Origin: Hydrogenophaga sp.
Lineage (GTDB): Bacteria; Pseudomonadota; Gammaproteobacteria; Burkholderiales; Burkholderiaceae_C
DNA length: 64,000 nucleotides
Assembly: GCF_030373225.1 (NCBI RefSeq)
Contig: NZ_JAUCZG010000020.1
Span: 1 to 64,000 of the forward strand
Direction of reading: 5' to 3'
Part shown: piece by piece, positions 32,739-40,945 of the stretch
Layout of the letters: each line of letters opens with the position of its first letter
Position numbering within the stretch: position 1 is the stretch's first letter
Made by a program: the position numbers and the translations under genes
Notes under the pieces: generated by a model
The model's database searches: none
The model's input: only the letters and a program-made list of their open reading frames with translations
Told to the model about the DNA's origin: nothing

Positions 32739-32812
32739 GGCGTTGGATGGGTTCGGCCCAGTGTAGCGGCCGTGCGTGCCCCGGCGAGGGCGGCGCGCTA
32801 GGATCCAGCCCC

Positions 32813-33175
32813 ATGAAGAACAAACTCTCCAGCGGTGGACTCGTCTATTCCACCGATGCCGGGCGCATGTGCCCGGCGTGCCGTCAGCCGGTGGCGAGCT
32901 GCGTGTGTCGGGAGGCCCGGGCGGTGCCGACGGGCGATGGCGTGGTGCGTGTGTCGCGCGAGACGCAGGGTCGGGGCGGCAAGTCGGTCACGCTGGTCCG
33001 GGGGCTGGCCTTGCCGGCGCCGGCGCTGGCCGCGCTGGGCAAGCAGCTGAAGGCCGCTTGTGGGTCGGGTGGCACGGTGAAGGACGGCGTGATCGAGATC
33101 CAGGGCGATCACGCCGAGAAGGTGACCGCGGCGCTCAGGGCCCAGGGCCACAACGTCAAGCGCGCGGGTGGCTGA
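32813..33175 (+). CDS. yciH: YciH/SUI1 family translation factor
   Basis: A 120-aa protein with an N-terminal LVYSTDAGRMCPAC segment (the CPACRQPVASCVC Cys set of the bacterial form) and the SUI1 domain (VRVSRETQGRGGKSVTLVRG, CGSGGTVKDGVIEIQGDH). It is the bacterial counterpart of eIF1, which affects start-codon choice; its exact role in bacteria is unsettled. ATG 32813 is the start. It is divergent from the RhlE gene. Confidence 0.88.
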   Translation: MKNKLSSGGLVYSTDAGRMCPACRQPVASCVCREARAVPTGDGVVRVSRETQGRGGKSVTLVRGLALPAPALAALGKQLKAACGSGGTVKDGVIEIQGDHAEKVTAALRAQGHNVKRAGG

Positions 33176-33190
33176 GGGCCAGCCCCTGGG

Positions 33191-33340
33191 TCAGAACGGT
33201 TTGCGTCCGCTGATCAGGCGCAGCAGCACCATGACCACAGCGATCACCAGCAACACGTGAACGAAGCCGCCCAGCGTGGTGGAAGTAACCAGGCCCAGAA
33301 GCCAGAGGACAAGCAGAACGACGGCGATGGTGTAGAGCAT
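33191..33340 (-). CDS. Small lmo0937-type membrane protein, 49 aa
   Basis: A 49-aa hydrophobic protein with two membrane segments (MLYTIAVVLLVLWLLGLVTS and HVLLVIAVVMVLLRLI) and a basic RKPF end, the pattern of the lmo0937/DUF5670 family of general stress membrane peptides. It ends the minus-strand series of small envelope genes that runs from 35142. Confidence 0.7.
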   Translation of the reverse strand: MLYTIAVVLLVLWLLGLVTSTTLGGFVHVLLVIAVVMVLLRLISGRKPF

Positions 33341-33349
33341 GGTTTTTCC

Positions 33350-33727
33350 TTATCTCGAGGGAGCGTTCAACGCAGCGACGGGGCGGCGGCGCAACTGCGT
33401 CCACCACACCCATGCGCCGATGGCCGACACGGTTCCCAAGGTCAGAACGGGTCGACGGCGCAGCAGGCCCAGGCCGGTGCCCAGTGCAACCGCGGTCGCG
33501 GTGGATGAGCGTTTGGCGCGCGGTTTCATCCACCATTTGGTGAATGCGCCCATGGCCAGGCTGGCCAGGGGGTGGTCGGCAATGCGCCGGATCCAGGGGA
33601 TCGCGGTGAACTGACCCAGCCCGGTGTGCGAGAACGTTTCGCGCCGGCCCTGGTCGTGGTCGAGCCACTGCACCAGCTGGGTGCGGCTGCGTGCCAGCCG
33701 CTGCACGGGCGTTTCGGGTGGGTTCAT
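33350..33727 (-). CDS. Hypothetical protein of the envelope stress cluster
   Basis: A 125-aa protein, coupled by ATGA to the YqjE-like gene upstream. Residues 45-70 (PWIRRIADHPLASLAMGAFT) and a hydrophobic stretch LTLGTVSAIGAWVWW near the C-terminus suggest a peripheral or single-pass membrane protein. This is the third member of the usual YqjD-YqjE-YqjK order (DUF883, YqjE, small basic protein), and it may be the YqjK-like partner. Function is unknown. Confidence 0.65.
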   Translation of the reverse strand: MNPPETPVQRLARSRTQLVQWLDHDQGRRETFSHTGLGQFTAIPWIRRIADHPLASLAMGAFTKWWMKPRAKRSSTATAVALGTGLGLLRRRPVLTLGTVSAIGAWVWWTQLRRRPVAALNAPSR

Positions 33728-34107
33728 GGCGGTGTGGTCCTGCGCAGGAGCGCGGCGTCCTGGGCAAACTGCTCGCGCAGATTGGCAAAGGCCGGCGCCT
33801 CGCCGTCGTTGCGGGCCATCTGGAGGGCCAGTGCGCCGAGCGCGGCCGGCGCCAGCGGAGTGACCCACATCAACCAGGGTTGCTGCAGTGACGCCGCGGG
33901 CAATGAAGCCCACAGCAGCAGCGCGACACCCCCGAGGATGAATGCCACCATCAGGCTCAACAACCCGACAACCTGGAAAGTGATGCGCCGTTTGAGGTGC
34001 GCACCACTGCTGGCCACTTCTTCGGCCAGCAGACCGGCATAGCCGGCCGCGTGCTCTGCCAGCAATTGCGGTTGTGACGCCGCCAGGCGGAACACGGGGT
34101 GGAGCAT
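33724..34107 (-). CDS. YqjE/phage holin family membrane protein
   Basis: A 127-aa protein with two central membrane segments (VVGLLSLMVAFILGGVALLL and WVTPLAPAALGALAL) between a helical N-terminus and a charged C-terminus, the pattern of PF07332 (Holin_3_6/YqjE). It is not a phage lysis gene here; the YqjD-YqjE pair is chromosomal in proteobacteria and linked to stationary-phase ribosome anchoring at the membrane. Confidence 0.75.
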   Translation of the reverse strand: MLHPVFRLAASQPQLLAEHAAGYAGLLAEEVASSGAHLKRRITFQVVGLLSLMVAFILGGVALLLWASLPAASLQQPWLMWVTPLAPAALGALALQMARNDGEAPAFANLREQFAQDAALLRRTTPP

Positions 34108-34124
34108 GGACGTTGCGACCGCGA

Positions 34125-34502
34125 TCAGCGACCGTGGTGGCTGTTGCGGCTGAACAGGGCAACCAGCGCCATCAGGCCCGCGCCCACGGCAGCTGCCATG
34201 AGCACCGACTTCATCGGTTCGTGCTGGATGTAGCTGGAAGCGGTGTCCCTGGCGTGCAGCGACTTGTCGCGCAACTGGCCGGAGGCGTCGCGCACCTTGT
34301 CCATGCCGCGGTGCATCAGGGCATCCGATTCGGACGCGAGCTGGCGCAGGGCATTGCCGGTTTCCGAGCGTGCGTGCTGCAGGCCGTTGGACAGGTCGTG
34401 CATGCCCTGGCCGATACCGTTGCGAGCCGTGTTGGCGGCGCGTTCTGCGGTCTGTGCCAGGTTGGAGAGCTCGTCCCCGACGGATTTGTCAGTGGTGATC
34501 AT
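34125..34502 (-). CDS. DUF883/ElaB-YqjD-like membrane-anchored protein
   Basis: A 125-aa protein with a long amphipathic helical body (LAQTAERAANTARNGIG and further heptads) and a C-terminal membrane anchor (PMKSVLMAAAVGAGLMALVA). ElaB, YgaM and YqjD of E. coli share this build; YqjD binds ribosomes at the membrane in stationary phase. It precedes the YqjE-like gene in the same direction. Confidence 0.8.
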   Translation of the reverse strand: MITTDKSVGDELSNLAQTAERAANTARNGIGQGMHDLSNGLQHARSETGNALRQLASESDALMHRGMDKVRDASGQLRDKSLHARDTASSYIQHEPMKSVLMAAAVGAGLMALVALFSRNSHHGR

Positions 34503-34559
34503 GGGCGTCTTTCTTGAAGTGGGAACCAGGCGTCGAGGGCCGGCCGAGGCCGGCTTCGA

Positions 34560-34778
34560 TCACTTGCCGACCTGGTTGCCGATCAGGCCGCCGATGGCAG
34601 CGCCACCCAGCGTGCCAATGGTGCTGCCGCCGGTCAGCACGGCGCCGCCCACGGCACCTGCGCCTGCGCCAACGGCGGTGTTCTGGTCCTGGCGCGACAT
34701 GCCGCTGCAGGCGGTCAGGCCGACCAGCATTGCGATGGATGCGGCGACGGTGATGGAGCGCAGTTGAATCGATTTCAT
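34560..34778 (-). CDS. Glycine-zipper lipoprotein (OsmB-like)
   Basis: A 72-aa protein with a lipoprotein signal (AMLVGLTACSG lipobox, Cys near residue 24) and a glycine-zipper segment (AVGAGAGAVGGAVLTGG ... GGAAIGGLIGNQVG). OsmB and related outer-membrane lipoproteins share this form and are induced by osmotic and envelope stress. It stands alone between the BON and DUF883 genes, which face the same way. Confidence 0.8.
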   Translation of the reverse strand: MKSIQLRSITVAASIAMLVGLTACSGMSRQDQNTAVGAGAGAVGGAVLTGGSTIGTLGGAAIGGLIGNQVGK

Positions 34779-34824
34779 GGTGAGATCCTTGAGGTGAGTT
34801 GGAGGGTTGAAGTCAGCCCGAGGC

Positions 34825-35142
34825 TCACTTCATGCGCATGTCGTTCTTCACCGACGTCACACCGGAAACACCTTGTGCCACGGCCACAGCGCGCTGGATG
34901 TCGGCCTGCGAACTCACGAAGCCGCTGAGTTGCACGGCGCCCTTGAAGGTCTCGACATTGATTTCCGCCGACTTCAGCGAAGCGTCGTTGAAGATGGCCG
35001 CTTTCACCTTGCCGGTGATGGCGGTGTCGTCGATGTACTGGCCGGCGCTTTCCTGCTTGGGGCTGGTGGTGCAGCCTGCCAGGGTCATGACGGATGCGGC
35101 AACGGCGAGCATGGCGATGGGGAAGAATTGACGTGTTTTCAT
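34825..35142 (-). CDS. BON domain lipoprotein
   Basis: A 105-aa protein with a lipobox (SVMTLAGCTT, Cys24) and one BON domain (DTAITGKVKAAIFNDASLKS ... VQLSGFVSSQADIQRAV ... VKNDMRMK), as in OsmY/DolP-like proteins. BON domains bind phospholipid and often serve under osmotic stress. GGAAATC-type ribosome site precedes ATG 35142. It is the first gene of the minus-strand envelope stress cluster. Confidence 0.85.
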   Translation of the reverse strand: MKTRQFFPIAMLAVAASVMTLAGCTTSPKQESAGQYIDDTAITGKVKAAIFNDASLKSAEINVETFKGAVQLSGFVSSQADIQRAVAVAQGVSGVTSVKNDMRMK

Positions 35143-35300
35143 GGTGATTTCCTTGGAGTGAAGGGGTCGCGTGGCCCGACGTGTTCGCAAGGTCACCGCA
35201 TGGCACAGGGCTCGTGCCCCAGTGCCAATGCATTGACTTTAAAAAGAGATTTCGCCCGCGTCTGTGCGCTGTCGCACCATCGGGCGGTGCCGCGTCCGCC

Positions 35301-36026
35301 TCAGCGCAGCACGTCGAGCAGGCGGTCGAGCCCACCCTCGTTGATGGCCACCATGGCCTGTGCGCGCACGGCCGGTTTGGCGTGATAGGCCACCGACAGG
35401 CCGGCCACGCCCATCATGGGAAGGTCGTTGGCACCGTCGCCCATGGCGATGCACTGCGCAGGCTCGATGCCCAGCAGGGAGGCCACTTCCAGCAGCGTTC
35501 TGCGCTTCTCGGCGCCATCGCAGATGTCGCCCCAGGCCTGATCGACCATGCGGCCGGTGAGCTGTCCGCAGTTCGGTCCGCTTTCCACCTCGAGCACATT
35601 GGCTCGGGTGAAGTCGATGCCCAGGCGTTCGCGCACGCGTTCGCTGAAGAAGGTGAAACCGCCCGACACCAGCAGCACCTTCAGGCCGGCCTGCTTGCAG
35701 GCGCCGATGAGTTCTGCCGCGCCCGGGTTGATCTGAAGGCGTTCGGCATAGACCTGCTCCATGTCGGCCACGGTCACGCCGCGCAACAGCGCCACGCGCC
35801 GGCGCAGGCTGTCCTTGTAGTCGGCGATCTCGCCGCGCATCGCGGCTTCGGTGATGGCCGCCACCTCGGCCTTGCGGCCCACCGCGTCGGCGATCTCGTC
35901 CACGCATTCGATGCTGATCAGCGTGGAGTCCATGTCGAAGGCGATCAGCTTGAAATCGGCGAGCCTGAGCGGTGGCGTGAAGCCTTGGATGGTGAGTCCG
36001 GGGGCGAATTCGGTGGCGGTGGTCAT
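35301..36026 (-). CDS. serB: Phosphoserine phosphatase
   Basis: A 241-aa HAD-family phosphatase. Motif I is AFDMDSTLISIECVDEIAD, with the catalytic Asp pair; motif II is VSGGFTFF; motif III and IV are GDGANDLPMMGVAGLSVAYH preceded by Lys in AEKRR. It performs the last step of serine synthesis, hydrolysis of phosphoserine. No N-terminal ACT extension is seen, so it is the short bacterial form. ATG 36026 is chosen; the open frame upstream is antisense to mfd's end. It is followed by the BON gene on the same strand. Confidence 0.93.
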   Translation of the reverse strand: MTTATEFAPGLTIQGFTPPLRLADFKLIAFDMDSTLISIECVDEIADAVGRKAEVAAITEAAMRGEIADYKDSLRRRVALLRGVTVADMEQVYAERLQINPGAAELIGACKQAGLKVLLVSGGFTFFSERVRERLGIDFTRANVLEVESGPNCGQLTGRMVDQAWGDICDGAEKRRTLLEVASLLGIEPAQCIAMGDGANDLPMMGVAGLSVAYHAKPAVRAQAMVAINEGGLDRLLDVLR

Positions 36027-36079
36027 GGTTGGCGGGGGCTTCGACAGGCTTGGCCCGAACGGAGTTGGATGGGGTGCCT

Positions 36080-39000
36080 TCACACAGTGGCGGGTTGTTT
36101 GGTCGGTTGTCCGAGCGATCGCAGCACGTCGCGCACCAGTTGCACCCGGTCCTTCACGTCCGGCAGGGCCCGCTCGATGCGCAGCTTCTCGTTGCCGGCC
36201 AGCTTGATGTGGCGGTTCTTCTGGATCAGTTCGATGATGCGCATCGAATCGAACGGCGGGTCCGGACGGAAAGTGATCTGGATCACGCCAGGTGCTGCGT
36301 CCACCTTGACCACGCCGTAGGGCGCACTCAGCACCCGCAACCGGTGCACGTCCACCAGTGTCTGCGCCTGCGGTGGCAGCTTGCCGAAGCGGTCCACGAT
36401 CTCTTCGAGCAGGCCGTCGACCTGATCGGTGGTTTGTGCGGTGGCTAGCTTCTTGTAGAACGACAGGCGCAGGTGAACGTCGCCACAGTAGTCGCTGGGC
36501 AGCAGGGCGGGGGCGTGCAGGTTGATGTCGGTCGTGACCGACAGTGGCGAGAGCAGGTCGGGTTCGCGACCGGCCTTGAGTGAGCGCACCGCCTCGCTCA
36601 ACATCTCGTTGTAGAGCTGGAAGCCGACCTCGAGCATGTTGCCGCTCTGGTTCTCGCCGAGCACTTCGCCAGCGCCTCTGATCTCCAGGTCGTGCATCGC
36701 CAGGTAGAAACCGCTGCCCAGTTCTTCCATCTGCTGGATCGCATCGAGCCGCTGGGCCGCCTGCTTGGTGAGGCTCTCGATGTCGGGGACCATGAGGTAG
36801 GCATAGGCCTGGTGGTGGCTGCGGCCCACGCGTCCACGCAGCTGGTGCAGCTGCGCCAGGCCGAACTTGTCTGCGCGCGCCATCACGATGGTGTTGGCCG
36901 TGGGCACGTCGATGCCGGTCTCGATGATGGTGGAGCACAGCAGCACGTTGAAGCGCTGCGCCACGAAGTCGCGCATCACACGTTCGAGCTCGCGTTCGGG
37001 CATCTGGCCATGGGCAATCGCGATGCGCGCTTCGGGCAGGATTTCCTCGAGCTTCTGGCGGCGGTTCTCGATCGTGTCGACCTCGTTGTGCAGAAAGTAG
37101 ACCTGTCCGCCGCGCTTGAGTTCGCGCAGGATGGCCTCGCGAATCACGCCGTTGCCTTCGTTGCGCACGAAGGTCTTGATGGCCAGGCGGCGCTGCGGGG
37201 CGGTGGCGATGACGCTGAGGTCGCGCAGGCCTTCGAGGGCCATGCCCAGCGTGCGCGGGATCGGTGTGGCGGTGAGGGTGAGCACGTCCACCTCGGCGCG
37301 CAATGCCTTCATCTGCTCCTTGTGGCGCACGCCGAAACGGTGCTCTTCATCGATGATGAGCAGGCCCAGGTCCTTGAACTTCACGCTCTCCGAGAGCAGC
37401 TTGTGCGTGCCGACCACGATGTCGACCGAGCCGTCGGCCAGGCCCTTGGCGGCGGCGGTGATCTCCTTGGCCGACCGGAAGCGGCTCATCTCGGCGATCT
37501 TCACCGGCCACTTGGCGAAGCGGTCCACCAGCGTCTGGTAGTGCTGCTCGGCCAGCAGCGTGGTGGGCGCCAGCAAGGCCACCTGGCGCCCGCCGGTCAC
37601 GGCCACGAAGGCCGCCCGCAGCGCCACTTCGGTCTTGCCGAAGCCGACGTCGCCACACACCAGCCGGTCCATCGGGCGCGGACTGATCATGTCCTGGATC
37701 ACCGCGTGAATGGCCGCTCGCTGGTCAGCGGTTTCCTCGAAACCGAAGTCGTTGGCAAACACCTCGTAGTCCTGCGCCGAATACCGAAAGGCATGGCCCT
37801 GGCGTGCGGCGCGGCGGGCGTAGATGTTGAGCAGTTCGGCCGCGGCATCGCGCACCTGCTCGGCCGCCTTGCGTTTGGCCTTCTCCCATTGCCCGCTGCC
37901 CAGGCGGTGCAGCGGCGCCTCGTCGGCGCTCACGCCGGTGTAGCGCCCGATCAGTTGCAACTGGCTCACCGGCACGTAGAGCACGGCCTTGTCGGCGTAC
38001 TCCAGGTGCAGGAACTCCATCAGCGCGGGCGCGCCGTCGGCGGTTTTTTCGCCCATGTCCAGGTGGATCAGGCCGCGGTAGCGGCCGATGCCGTGGGCGA
38101 TGTGCACCACCGGATCGCCGAGGTTGAGCTCCGACAGATCCTTGATCAGCGCGTCAACGTCGCTGACCTGTTCCTGCTTCTTGCGCCGTCGCGTGACCGG
38201 GCTGGCGGCAAAGAGCTCGGTTTCGGTGACGAAATCGATGCCGTCTTCCAGCCACGAGAAACCGGTGGCCAGCGCGGCGGTGGCAATGCCCAGCTTCTCG
38301 CTGCTGGTCTGGAACTCCAGCAGCGAATCGAACGCCGGCGGGTTGACGCCGCTGGCACGCAGGAAGTCGAGCAGGCTCTCGCGCCGACCGTCGCTCTCTG
38401 CCAGCAGCAGCACGCGTTGTGCGGTGTTGCGGATGTGGCCCTGCAGGCGGGACAGCGGGTCTTCGGCGCCGCGCACCACCGAGAGGTCGCCGAGCTTCTG
38501 GGCGAACGCGCTGTGTTCCTGCCCGGCTTGAGCGGGGCGCAGCGATAGCTGGGCGTGTTCGTTGGCCCGTGCGTAAAACTGCTCGACGCCCAGAAACAGC
38601 GACTCGGGCGGCAGCACCGGACGCTCGGGGTCGCCGTGCACCAGGCGGTAGCGGTCCTTGGTGTCCTGCCAGAAGCGCTGGAAGGCGGGCTCCAGATCGC
38701 CGTGCAGCACCACGGTGGCGTCCGCACCGAGGTAGTCGAACACGGTGGCGGTGTCGTCGAAGAACAGCGGCAGGTAGTACTCGATGCCGGCGGTGGCCAC
38801 GCCGTTGCCCATGTCCTTGTAGATGCGGCTCTTGGTCGGGTCGCCATCGAGCAGTTCGCGCCAGCGGCTGCGGAATTTCGCGCGCGCGCTGTCGTCCATG
38901 GGGAATTCGCGCCCGGGCAGCAACCGAACCTCGGGCACCGGGTACAGGCTGCGCTGGCTGTCGGGGTCGAAGGTGCGGATGCTGTCGATCTCGTCGTCGA

Positions 39001-39562
39001 ACAGGTCCACGCGGTAAGGCACCAGGCTGCCCATGGGAAAGAGGTCGATCAGCCCGCCGCGAACCGCGTATTCGCCCGGACTCACCACCTGCGTCACGTG
39101 CTGGTAGCCGGCCAGCGTGAGCTGGCTCTTCAGGCGCGCTTCATCGAGTTTCTGCTTCACCTTGAATTCGAAGGTGTAGCCGGCGAGAAACGACGGCGGG
39201 GCCACGCGGTACAGCGCGGTGGTGGCGGGCACCAGCACCACATCGGCACCGGTGTCCTTGTCCCGCTGCGAGATTCGCCAGAGGGTGGCCAGCCGTTCGC
39301 TGATCAGGTCCTGGTGCGGCGAAAAGGTGTCGTAAGGCAGGGTTTCCCAGTCGGGAAACAGGGCGCAACGCAGGCCGGGGGCAAAGAACGCCATCTCGTC
39401 GATCAGGCGCTGCGCGTCGTTGGCGTCCGACGTGATGATGGCGGTGAGCCGACCCGCAGCCTTGTCGCGCACGGCCAGCGTGGCCAGCAGCAAGGCATCG
39501 GCCGAACCGCCAGGGTGGGGCAGGGTGAAGCGTTTGCCGGGTGTGAGTTTGGGCAGGTCCAT
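36080..39562 (-). CDS. mfd: Transcription-repair coupling factor
   Basis: An 1160-aa protein, close to the 1148 of E. coli Mfd. The N-terminal UvrB-like part (PGGSADALLLATLAV), the RNA-polymerase interaction domain (GDPVVHIAHGIGRYRGLI) and the translocase with Walker A VCGDVGFGKTEVALRAAF, DEEH in LLIIDEEHRFGVRHKE, and TATPIPRTL are visible, and a TRCF C-terminal domain follows. Mfd removes RNA polymerase stalled at DNA lesions and recruits UvrA. ATG 39562 begins at MDLPKLTPGKRF. The gene is divergent from ispD. Confidence 0.97.
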   Translation of the reverse strand: MDLPKLTPGKRFTLPHPGGSADALLLATLAVRDKAAGRLTAIITSDANDAQRLIDEMAFFAPGLRCALFPDWETLPYDTFSPHQDLISERLATLWRISQRDKDTGADVVLVPATTALYRVAPPSFLAGYTFEFKVKQKLDEARLKSQLTLAGYQHVTQVVSPGEYAVRGGLIDLFPMGSLVPYRVDLFDDEIDSIRTFDPDSQRSLYPVPEVRLLPGREFPMDDSARAKFRSRWRELLDGDPTKSRIYKDMGNGVATAGIEYYLPLFFDDTATVFDYLGADATVVLHGDLEPAFQRFWQDTKDRYRLVHGDPERPVLPPESLFLGVEQFYARANEHAQLSLRPAQAGQEHSAFAQKLGDLSVVRGAEDPLSRLQGHIRNTAQRVLLLAESDGRRESLLDFLRASGVNPPAFDSLLEFQTSSEKLGIATAALATGFSWLEDGIDFVTETELFAASPVTRRRKKQEQVSDVDALIKDLSELNLGDPVVHIAHGIGRYRGLIHLDMGEKTADGAPALMEFLHLEYADKAVLYVPVSQLQLIGRYTGVSADEAPLHRLGSGQWEKAKRKAAEQVRDAAAELLNIYARRAARQGHAFRYSAQDYEVFANDFGFEETADQRAAIHAVIQDMISPRPMDRLVCGDVGFGKTEVALRAAFVAVTGGRQVALLAPTTLLAEQHYQTLVDRFAKWPVKIAEMSRFRSAKEITAAAKGLADGSVDIVVGTHKLLSESVKFKDLGLLIIDEEHRFGVRHKEQMKALRAEVDVLTLTATPIPRTLGMALEGLRDLSVIATAPQRRLAIKTFVRNEGNGVIREAILRELKRGGQVYFLHNEVDTIENRRQKLEEILPEARIAIAHGQMPERELERVMRDFVAQRFNVLLCSTIIETGIDVPTANTIVMARADKFGLAQLHQLRGRVGRSHHQAYAYLMVPDIESLTKQAAQRLDAIQQMEELGSGFYLAMHDLEIRGAGEVLGENQSGNMLEVGFQLYNEMLSEAVRSLKAGREPDLLSPLSVTTDINLHAPALLPSDYCGDVHLRLSFYKKLATAQTTDQVDGLLEEIVDRFGKLPPQAQTLVDVHRLRVLSAPYGVVKVDAAPGVIQITFRPDPPFDSMRIIELIQKNRHIKLAGNEKLRIERALPDVKDRVQLVRDVLRSLGQPTKQPATV

Positions 39563-39698
39563 GAAAGGCAGTGGTCGGCGTGCAGGGCGGGGAAGCAGAC
39601 GGGCGAGCGGGGCAGCCGCGCCGCACCGTCCATGACGAACACCCCCGGCCCGGTGAGGCAGGGGGTGTGTGAGCCGTGATTTTAGAATGCAGGCACCC

Positions 39699-40433
39699 AT
39701 GCCCGATGCCGCCCGCGAATTGACCCCCCAGACGCCCCTTGAGGCCGGCATCCGTTGCCACGCCCTGCTGCCCTGCGCCGGCACCGGCTCGCGCGCCGGC
39801 ACCCTGCAGCCCAAGCAGTACCAGCCCATCATGGGCCTGCCGATGGTCCTGCACACCCTGCGGGCCCTGCGCGCCGTGACCCGACTGGACCGGATCGTCG
39901 TGGTTGCAGCGCCAGGCGACGGGTTCTGGGCGGGCACTGACCACGGCGTGACCGCGCTGGGTTGCGGCGGCAGCACCCGCGCAGAGAGCGTGTTCAACGG
40001 ACTTCAGGTGTTGCTCGACGAGGGCACCCAGCCCGACGACTGGGTGCTGGTGCACGACGCGGCGCGCTGCCTGGTCACCGCAGCCATGATCGATGCCCTG
40101 ATCGACGCCTGCCGGCACGATGCCGTGGGCGGCCTGCTGGCCATTCCCCTGCCCGACACGCTCAAGGACTCGGTCGACGGGCGCGCAAGCGCCACGGTGC
40201 CGCGCGCCGGCAAGTGGCTGGCCCAGACACCGCAGATGTTTCGACTCGGCGCACTGCACGCGGCCCTGAAGCTGGCCGCCCCGCAGGGCTTCTCCGGCGT
40301 GACCGACGAGGCCAGTGCGATGGAGCTGGCCGGGCACCGGCCGCTGCTGGTGCCCGGCAGTGCCCGCAATGTCAAGATCACCTACCCCGACGACTTCGAC
40401 CTGGCCGAAGCCATCTTCAGGAGCCGCACATGA
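39699..40433 (+). CDS. ispD: 2-C-methyl-D-erythritol 4-phosphate cytidylyltransferase
   Basis: A 244-aa enzyme of the MEP pathway, joining CTP to MEP. The nucleotide loop [31 protein letters not shown] and [14 protein letters not shown] are diagnostic. The N-terminus is about 20 residues longer than usual; ATG 39699 is taken and ATG 39687 is possible. The stop overlaps ispF by ATGA. It follows the usual betaproteobacterial mfd-ispD-ispF arrangement. Confidence 0.94.
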   Translation: MPDAARELTPQTPLEAGIRCHALLPCAGTGSRAGTLQPKQYQPIMGLPMVLHTLRALRAVTRLDRIVVVAAPGDGFWAGTDHGVTALGCGGSTRAESVFNGLQVLLDEGTQPDDWVLVHDAARCLVTAAMIDALIDACRHDAVGGLLAIPLPDTLKDSVDGRASATVPRAGKWLAQTPQMFRLGALHAALKLAAPQGFSGVTDEASAMELAGHRPLLVPGSARNVKITYPDDFDLAEAIFRSRT

Positions 40434-40933
40434 ACACCCCGATTCCCGCGCCCGCATGGCGCATTGGCGAGGGCTGGGACGTGCATGCCCTGGTGCCGGG
40501 GCGCAAATTGGTGGTCGGTGGCGTGCCCATCGAGCACACCCAGGGCCTGCTGGGTCATTCCGATGCGGACGTGCTGCTTCACGCCATCACCGATGCGCTG
40601 CTGGGCGCCGCCGCGCTCGGCGACATCGGTCGCCATTTCCCCGACACCGACGAACGCTTTCGGGGTGCCGATTCGGGCGTGCTGCTGCAAGAGGCCGCGC
40701 GTCGGGTGCGCGCGGCAGGTTTCGAGATCGGCAATGTCGACAGCACGGTGGTCGCCCAGGCACCCCGACTGGCGGCCCACATCCCGGCCATGGTGGCCAG
40801 CATCGCCCGCTCGCTGGGCCTGGCCGAGGCCCAGGTCAATGTGAAGGCCAAGACGGCCGAGAAGATCGGCCCGGTGGGTCAGGGCCTGTCGATGGAAGCG
40901 CGTGCCGTGGTCCTGCTCTGCGTGCGGTCCTGA
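40430..40933 (+). CDS. ispF: 2-C-methyl-D-erythritol 2,4-cyclodiphosphate synthase
   Basis: A 167-aa enzyme making MEcPP, coupled to ispD. Metal ligands are seen in [17 protein letters not shown] and [20 protein letters not shown], followed by [14 protein letters not shown] and [14 protein letters not shown]. Length is normal for the family. The product passes to IspG; dxr, two steps earlier in the pathway, lies at the right end of the window. Confidence 0.95.
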   Translation: MNTPIPAPAWRIGEGWDVHALVPGRKLVVGGVPIEHTQGLLGHSDADVLLHAITDALLGAAALGDIGRHFPDTDERFRGADSGVLLQEAARRVRAAGFEIGNVDSTVVAQAPRLAAHIPAMVASIARSLGLAEAQVNVKAKTAEKIGPVGQGLSMEARAVVLLCVRS

Positions 40934-40945
40934 CAGGGCGGCCCG

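Noticed and set aside
33724-34107. Prophage holin
   Set aside because: No lysin or phage gene is near; the DUF883-YqjE pair is a normal chromosomal stress set.
39141-40457. A 438-codon minus-strand open frame over the mfd start and ispD
   Set aside because: Both overlapped genes are certain; the frame shows no domain.
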